This document shows, one piece after another, positions 58,256 to 64,000 of a stretch of 64,000 bases of DNA. Source of the DNA: Bacillus timonensis (lineage in GTDB: Bacteria > Bacillota > Bacilli > Bacillales > Bacillaceae_L); NCBI GenBank assembly GCA_020171895.1, contig JAIVAN010000009.1:1-64000 (forward strand), read 5' to 3'. The translations under genes and the position numbers were made by a program. Every line of letters starts with the position of its first letter. Within the stretch, counting starts at the first letter, position 1. A model generated the notes under the pieces. It ran no database searches, was not told the DNA's origin, and saw only the letters and a list, made by a program, of their open reading frames with translations.

Positions 58256-60490
58256 TTAACCGTGCCCTTCATCTACGACAATTTCGGTTTCAATCGTATC
58301 TTCTTTTCCTGCTTTCTTAGCAAAAACCAGTACTTTATAAACTCCTTTTAAACCGATATCTTCTTCTGTTACTTCTTTTTCTATTAACCCTCTGGAAACA
58401 TTCTTTTTCCAATCAAGGAACTTAATGAATCGTAACGTATCTGGATCGTATAATGCTATTCCAAATTCTTCTGCTCCACCAGGTAAATATACTTCATATT
58501 TATACAAACCAGGCTGGTCTGTCCGTGTAAATTGAAATCCCATGACTCTTGGATAGTTCGGTTCGTCTATCGCAAACATATATGGTAACTCAATCGCCTT
58601 ACTTCCTTCATAAACTTTTAACCACCCATCATGTAATCCTGGTCTGATATGTTTTGGAGAGATGTCTACCGAAATCACAACCGTCTTCTTTTCATTAGGT
58701 TTTAAATAGAAGGAGTTTGGGACTGAAAACTGAACACCTTTTCTGTTTTTAGGTATTTCAAACGAGAATTTCTTTTCTTTCCTTCCTATGTTTTCAACTT
58801 CAACTTTTACCTCCCGCTTTGTTCTTGCTTGTTGATGAAAAACTAACCCAAAAGGAAGGGAACTCGGATAGATTAATGTTTCTGTATGAATCGCTTCTTC
58901 AATCTGAATTCTTCCAGCACCCTGTTCGTTCGTATTATAGGTAATGCCGTCCTCGTCTGTTAATTTTTTCGCGGTATTCATTAACGCCGCTTTTATTTGT
59001 GTTGGAGTCCATGTTGGGTGGACTTGTTTAATGAGAGCACAAGCCCCGGCTACATGTGGGGCTGCCATACTTGTTCCTTGCATGGACATATACCCATTTG
59101 GGACAGTGCTATCAATTGCCACTCCTGGAGCTACAACATCTGGCTTGATCTCCCAAGTCTCTGTAACAGGTCCTCTCGAACTAAATGATGCTACTAAATC
59201 TTGTTGTTGTTTCGAAAGGGTTCGAATCTTTCCATTTTTTTCGACTATTTTTTGTAACAGCCAAGTTCCATCTTCCTTTGATATGGATACGACAGGTATA
59301 TCAAGCTCAACTTCTAAACTACCTTCAAAATTTCCCTGTTCATTATTAAAAATGATGACCCCAATTGCACCTGCATTACGCGCATTCATTGCCTTTTGTG
59401 TGAAAGTAATTTCTCCTCTTTCAATAAGTACTACTTTACCTTGCACATCATTAAATTGGTTTTCATAACCAATACCTGCACTTGTTATTTCTACTGGTCT
59501 TTTAAAACTCCACTCACGTGCTCCTAACAGTGGGTTTAGATTAATTTGTTTTTCTTCCATTCCATAAGTAAGAAAAGGAATTTCAAGTGGCGGTGTCGTC
59601 GCACCTACAGATATAGCTTTGGATGACGTTCCCGGAGAACCAACTGTCCAAATGTTAGGCCCAGAATTCCCGCTAGACGTGACAGCAATAATTCCTTTTT
59701 CTACTGCCTTATCAAGAGCTAAGCTAGTCGGCCAATCAGGACCATTCACTGAACTTCCTAAAGATAAATTTATAATATCAACGTTGTCTTTTATAGCTTG
59801 TTCTATTGCTGCAATTACTTGCTCTGATGTACCTACTCCACCTGGTCCAAGGGCACGATAAGCAATAATTTCAGCATCTGGCGCTACTCCTTTCACTCTA
59901 CCATTTGCAGCAATAATCCCTGCGACATGTGTTCCATGCATTGTTTTCTGATTAGAATCCCCCATTGTTTCCATTGGGTCGTCATCTCCATCTACTAAAT
60001 CATGACCACCTCGATAGTTTTTGATTAGATCAGGGTGTGTATAATCGATTCCGGTGTCAATTACACCAACCTTAACTCCCTTCCCAGTAACTCGTCTTCC
60101 TTTGTCGTCAAAAACCCTCCATAAACGATCACCACCGATAAAAGGAACACTCTCATCTATGGTTGTTTTATAGGTAGAAACAGTAGAACCATGTTTCACT
60201 TCAGGTTCCAATATTAATGAATGAATGTCACTTCTTTTACCTATAACAGAAAAACCTTCGAAGACGATGTTATATGTTCTTTTTATTTCTACTGAGTCAT
60301 AATTTTTCTTTATACGATTCAATAGATCTGGAAGACTCCCTTCTTTTACAATGACAATTGTATGTATCTTTTCATCTTGATTTTCATTAGGTAGCGATGG
60401 ACGATTTGGAAAGGTTTCACTAAAAGTAGACATTCCTGACATGAATAGCAAGGTAATTGTGAATGAAATACATATGAAGTATTTTGGCAT
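58256..60490 (-). CDS. S8 subtilisin-like serine protease with PA domain, Vpr-like
   Basis: This is a 744-residue secreted protease. The start is ATG of MPKYFICIS with GGGGGAGG upstream; the 18 codons before it are not used. A signal peptide (about 1-25) and I9-type propeptide (about 40-105) precede the catalytic domain: Asp145 (VIDTGIDYTHPD), His185 (MHGTHVAGI) and Ser474 (GTSMAAPHVAG). A PA (protease-associated) insert lies between His and Ser at about 320-430. The C-terminal part (about 540-744) is beta-rich like Fn3. It resembles B. subtilis Vpr, which is of similar size. No obvious terminator follows. Confidence 0.9.
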   Translation of the reverse strand: MPKYFICISFTITLLFMSGMSTFSETFPNRPSLPNENQDEKIHTIVIVKEGSLPDLLNRIKKNYDSVEIKRTYNIVFEGFSVIGKRSDIHSLILEPEVKHGSTVSTYKTTIDESVPFIGGDRLWRVFDDKGRRVTGKGVKVGVIDTGIDYTHPDLIKNYRGGHDLVDGDDDPMETMGDSNQKTMHGTHVAGIIAANGRVKGVAPDAEIIAYRALGPGGVGTSEQVIAAIEQAIKDNVDIINLSLGSSVNGPDWPTSLALDKAVEKGIIAVTSSGNSGPNIWTVGSPGTSSKAISVGATTPPLEIPFLTYGMEEKQINLNPLLGAREWSFKRPVEITSAGIGYENQFNDVQGKVVLIERGEITFTQKAMNARNAGAIGVIIFNNEQGNFEGSLEVELDIPVVSISKEDGTWLLQKIVEKNGKIRTLSKQQQDLVASFSSRGPVTETWEIKPDVVAPGVAIDSTVPNGYMSMQGTSMAAPHVAGACALIKQVHPTWTPTQIKAALMNTAKKLTDEDGITYNTNEQGAGRIQIEEAIHTETLIYPSSLPFGLVFHQQARTKREVKVEVENIGRKEKKFSFEIPKNRKGVQFSVPNSFYLKPNEKKTVVISVDISPKHIRPGLHDGWLKVYEGSKAIELPYMFAIDEPNYPRVMGFQFTRTDQPGLYKYEVYLPGGAEEFGIALYDPDTLRFIKFLDWKKNVSRGLIEKEVTEEDIGLKGVYKVLVFAKKAGKEDTIETEIVVDEGHG

Positions 60491-60604
60491 AATTCCTCCC
60501 CCTATAAAGCTAGGATGACTCACACAGGTAGAAAATATGTCCATTGTAGGATAGTTTCATTTACTTAGTTTTTAATGAGGTCGGTGCAACGTATGGTTAT
60601 TGAC

Positions 60605-60858
60605 TATCCTGAAAATAGAACACTGTATTAGGGGTGTTAATCTGCGTTGCAGGAACCTCGCTTTCCGTGGGGCGCCACTTGAGCCTCCTCGGCCTTTGGC
60701 CTGTGGGGTCTCAAGTCCTGCGCATCTCCCACCGGAGTCTCGGTTCCTTCCACTCCGATTAACACGTATGAATGACTTAAAAGTCAACATTCAATAAGCG
60801 TAAAAATCAGTTCGTATTTTCATTCTTCATGGTGCAATACTCACATTGCATGAAAGTC
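60605..60858 (+). repeat. interspersed structured repeat, copy 9 (left of a tandem pair)
   Basis: The inner stem is GTGGG/CCCAC (compensated), next GCGCC against TGCGC (one mismatch) and CTTGAG/CTCAAG, with the tip GGCC-TTT-GGCC. The second stem is GGAACC/GGTTCC and the outer GTGTTAATC/GATTAACAC. It lies between the Vpr-like gene and upp. Confidence 0.92.
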
Positions 60859-61110
60859 TACCTTGAAAATACAACTATGTATGTGGGGTGTTAACCTTCG
60901 TTGCAGGACTCTCGCTTTCCGCGGGGCGCTCCTGGAGCCTCCTCGGCTTCGCCTGTGGGGTCTCCAGTCCAGCGCATCTCCCGCAGGAGTCTCGGTCCTT
61001 CCACTTCGGTTAACACGCATGAATGACTTAAAAACCAACATTCTATAAACGTTAAAATCAAGGTCTCATTTTCATCCTTCATGGTGCAATTCTCAAATTG
61101 CATGAAAGTG
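60859..61110 (+). repeat. interspersed structured repeat, copy 10 (right of a tandem pair)
   Basis: The outer stem is GTGTTAACC/GGTTAACAC, the second GGAC/GTCC, and the inner GCGGG/CCCGC, GCGCT/AGCGC and CTGGAG/CTCCAG. The 3' hairpin TGCAAT/ATTGCA is intact. It resembles copy 1 more than its neighbour copy 9, so tandem copies are not each other's closest relatives. Confidence 0.92.
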
Positions 61111-61124
61111 TCTATTTTAGAAAT

Positions 61125-61149
61125 AAAAAAACTCCCTTAGATAGGGAGT
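61125..61149 (-). terminator. terminator of upp
   Basis: A 7-bp stem (ACTCCCT with AGGGAGT) is followed on the minus strand by seven T residues. Confidence 0.88.
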
Positions 61150-61158
61150 GAGGGTTGA

Positions 61159-61815
<657 letters not shown>

Positions 61816-61822
61816 TCAATAG

Positions 61823-61851
61823 ATTTTACATAAAAAGCAGGTGTTGTTCAA
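61823..61851 (-). promoter_or_regulatory. promoter of upp
   Basis: On the minus strand TTGAAC, 17 nt, then TAAAAT, about 35 nt before the upp start codon. Confidence 0.65.
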
Positions 61852-61871
61852 GGGTTGATTGATATTTTTGA

Positions 61872-62132
61872 TACCCTGAAAATACGACACTGAACATGGG
61901 GTGTTAATCTGCGTTGCAGGAACCTCGCTTTCCGTGGGGCGCCACTTGAGCCTCCTCGGCTACGCCTGTGGGGTCTCAAGCCCGGCGCATCTCCCACAGG
62001 AGTCTCGGTTCCTTCCACTCCGATTAACACGCATGAATGACTAAAATCCAACACTCTAAATCTTAAAAATCAAGGTCACATTTCATTCTTCATGGTACAA
62101 TTCTCATTTTCATGGTAGTCTACCATGAAAAT
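61872..62132 (+). repeat. interspersed structured repeat, copy 11
   Basis: This single copy is bounded by TACCCTGAAAAT (61872) and TACCATGAAAAT (62121-62132). The stems are GTGTTAATC/GATTAACAC, GGAACC/GGTTCC, GTGGG/CCCAC, GCGCC/GGCGC and CTTGAG/CTCAAG, with the tip GGC-TAC-GCC. All helices are paired. The 3' hairpin is decayed. It lies between upp and glyA. Confidence 0.92.
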
Positions 62133-62266
62133 TGACAAAAACCACTCATCATCTAGAATGAGAATCATTTATTAGCAGGTAACCTTACCTAAAAAGTTCG
62201 ATAAACCTAGTTATCACTAGGGGTGTAGATATATCTTTTTTAGTCACTTTTCATCTTCTTGCACGA

Positions 62267-62308
62267 AAAGAGGGTCAGACTTTATTGTTAGTCTAACCCT
62301 CTTTTCTT
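62267..62308 (-). terminator. terminator of glyA
   Basis: A stem of 13 positions (AAGAGGGTCAGAC with GTCTAACCCTCTT, one mismatch) follows the glyA stop; the T run is short. Confidence 0.8.
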
Positions 62309-62309
62309 A

Positions 62310-63551
62310 TTACATTTCTTTATATAGCATAAATTTACTAGTTAGTGTTTCAACTCGTTGTTTCGCTTCGTTTTGTTTTTCTTCATCTTCTATATTTTTT
62401 AACGTGAATGCAATAATCGATGCGATTTCTTTCATTTCTGCTTCACCAAAACCTCTGCTTGTTACAGCAGCAGTACCGATACGAATACCACTCGTAACAA
62501 ATGGACTCTCTGGATCGAACGGAATTGTGTTTTTGTTCACTGTAATACCAATTTCATCAAGTACTTTTTCAGCAACTTTCCCTGTAATACCTAGAGAACG
62601 AACATCAACTAAAAGTAAGTGATTATCTGTACCATCAGATACTAAGCTTAACCCTTCTGCTTTTAAGCTCTCTGCTAAATACTTTGCATTATCAATGATC
62701 GCTTGAGCATATTGCTTAAAATCATCTTGAAGTGCTTCGCCGAAAGCTACAGCTTTAGCGGCAATTACATGCATCAGTGGTCCACCTTGAATACCCGGAA
62801 AAATTGATTTATCAATCTTCTTTGCAAATTCTTCCTTACACAGAATCATTCCACCACGTGGTCCACGTAACGTTTTATGAGTTGTTGTCGTAACAAAATC
62901 CGCATATGGAACTGGATTTTCATGAAGCCCAGCTGCTACTAAGCCAGCAATATGTGCCATATCGACCATTAAATAAGCGCCCACTTCATCAGCAATTTCT
63001 CGAAAGCGTTTAAAGTCAATCTTCCTTGGGTACGCACTTGCTCCCGCTACGATTAATTTCGGTTTATGTAATTTAGCTTTTTCTAAGACATCTTCATAGT
63101 TAATTTGGTGAGATTCAGAATCTACACCATATTCTACGAAATTATATTGGATTCCACTGAAGTTTACGGGGCTTCCATGAGTCAAATGACCTCCATGTGA
63201 TAGATTCATCCCTAAAACTGTATCACCTTGTTCAAGAATCGTGAAATAGACAGCCATATTGGCTTGAGCCCCTGAGTGTGGTTGAACATTTGCATGATCT
63301 GCTCCAAATAATTCTTTTGCTCGATCACGTGCCAGATCTTCTACTACATCAACATGTTCACATCCACCATAATACCGGCGACCAGGGTACCCTTCTGCAT
63401 ATTTGTTCGTTAATACAGATCCTTGCGCTTCCATTACAGCTTCACTTACAAAGTTTTCAGATGCGATAAGTTCAATTTTTGTACGTTGTCTCGATAATTC
63501 ATCTTGCATTGCTGCAAATACCTGTTGATCTTGACTCGCTAAATGTTTCAT
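62310..63551 (-). CDS. glyA: serine hydroxymethyltransferase
   Basis: This is a 413-residue PLP enzyme converting serine and tetrahydrofolate to glycine and methylene-THF. The PLP Lys is in [14 protein letters not shown] near residue 226. The opening contains [13 protein letters not shown] and the family block [26 protein letters not shown] lies upstream of the ATG. Synteny with ywlG upstream and upp downstream matches B. subtilis. Confidence 0.96.
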   Translation of the reverse strand: MKHLASQDQQVFAAMQDELSRQRTKIELIASENFVSEAVMEAQGSVLTNKYAEGYPGRRYYGGCEHVDVVEDLARDRAKELFGADHANVQPHSGAQANMAVYFTILEQGDTVLGMNLSHGGHLTHGSPVNFSGIQYNFVEYGVDSESHQINYEDVLEKAKLHKPKLIVAGASAYPRKIDFKRFREIADEVGAYLMVDMAHIAGLVAAGLHENPVPYADFVTTTTHKTLRGPRGGMILCKEEFAKKIDKSIFPGIQGGPLMHVIAAKAVAFGEALQDDFKQYAQAIIDNAKYLAESLKAEGLSLVSDGTDNHLLLVDVRSLGITGKVAEKVLDEIGITVNKNTIPFDPESPFVTSGIRIGTAAVTSRGFGEAEMKEIASIIAFTLKNIEDEEKQNEAKQRVETLTSKFMLYKEM

Positions 63552-63790
63552 TGGAATCCCCCTTCATTTGTAAAGGTTATACTGAAAATGATATAAGTTA
63601 TACTTTTTTAAAATTTCTACTATATTGTAGCATGTTAATAGAGGAAGAGAAAGAGGATTGAAGTTCATTAAAAAACTCGCTGTTTGACAATCATTTAGGG
63701 GAAGACAGAGACGTCTCTGCCCTTGCACTTTATTCCTCATTTCATCCCTCTGGGCTAGTCTTATTACTAAAAAATTTCTTTCTCAAAGAA
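63552..63790. other. intergenic stretch upstream of glyA
   Basis: No gene is seen. A 14-bp palindrome, CAGAGACGTCTCTG (63708-63721), lies in the middle. A candidate -10 (TACAAT on the minus strand near 63632) is not backed by a good -35. Confidence 0.4.
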
Positions 63791-63815
63791 TAAAAAACCC
63801 CCACTTCTGTGAGGA
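63791..63815 (-). terminator. terminator of ywlG
   Basis: A six-pair stem with one wobble (CCCCAC with GTGAGG) is followed on the minus strand by six T residues, just after the ywlG stop codon. Confidence 0.78.
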
Positions 63816-63817
63816 TT

Positions 63818-64000
63818 TTAACAGCTAGCATTTTCTGCTTTTTCTTCATAAACAGCTCTAGCTCCACCTATAAGCTTTGGTCTAGTTTTTGCTAATGTTA
63901 CATGAGCACTGCCCAGTTGCCTGATTGAACTTCTAATTGGGACTGCCACATGCTTTAAATGCATTCCAATAAATGTGTCACCTATATCAATTCCTGCTTC
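63818..64000 (-). CDS. ywlG: YwlG/UPF0340 (TIGR01440) family protein, 3' part only
   Basis: The last 60 codons of a minus-strand gene are in the window; its start lies beyond the right edge. The visible part reads [21 protein letters not shown], then [15 protein letters not shown]-like [18 protein letters not shown], which is the C-terminal signature of the UPF0340 family. The gene neighbours glyA in B. subtilis as well. The function of the family is not established. Confidence 0.85.
   Translation of the reverse strand, partial: EAGIDIGDTFIGMHLKHVAVPIRSSIRQLGSAHVTLAKTRPKLIGGARAVYEEKAENASC

Overview
The window is a chromosomal segment of a low-GC, endospore-forming member of the Bacillaceae (Bacillota). 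The evidence is the gene content: spoIIID, spoIIQ, spoIID, mbl, flhO/flhP, ssbB, ywpF, ywqA/ywqB, ywmB, ywzB, murA, upp, glyA, ywlG and the atp operon. They lie in nearly the order of the Bacillus subtilis region that runs from ywq through ywp, mbl and spoIIID to atp, upp, glyA and ywlG. The genus cannot be fixed from the sequence. Most genes are on the minus strand.

Layout. 1-7.3 kb: a tandem repeat, an S-layer-anchored subtilase, small membrane proteins, a CPBP protease and a pair of TM2 proteins. 7.3-10 kb: a NarL-type two-component system behind a structured leader. 10.2-17.2 kb: small ORFs, a SWIM/SNF2 pair (ywqB-ywqA), the competence-type ssbB with a ComK-like box, ywpF and an acidic lipoprotein. 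17.7-21.9 kb: fabZ, an EpuA-family protein, flhP, flhO, mbl and spoIIID. 22.6-30.7 kb: accessory genes (DUF1028, pcp, split chromate transporter, gamma-glutamyltransferase, diguanylate cyclase, yxlEFG-like ABC system). 30.8-37.6 kb: spoIIQ, TerC, VanZ, spoIID, a 52-residue zinc-ribbon protein, murA, ywmB and ywzB. 38.2-48.7 kb: an 11-subunit nuo operon without nuoE, nuoF or nuoG. 49.2-50.3 kb: a LysM polysaccharide deacetylase. 50.7-58 kb: the complete atp operon. 58.2-64 kb: a Vpr-like subtilase, upp, glyA and the 3' part of ywlG.

How the genes work together: the nuo and atp operons couple electron transport to ATP synthesis. mbl, murA, spoIID, spoIIQ and spoIIID link wall synthesis to engulfment and mother-cell development. 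The two secreted subtilases and the deacetylase act at the cell or spore surface.

The most striking feature is not a gene. A roughly 245-bp interspersed element occurs 11 times at eight intergenic sites, always in the same orientation and opposite to most genes. Each copy can fold into one long hierarchical hairpin, usually followed by a second small hairpin. Between copies the paired bases change together in at least four helices, so structure is conserved while sequence drifts. Six small coding regions or remnants that standard ORF calling would miss are also described (at 7.3, 10.3, 10.5, 15.2, 15.7 and 34.7 kb).
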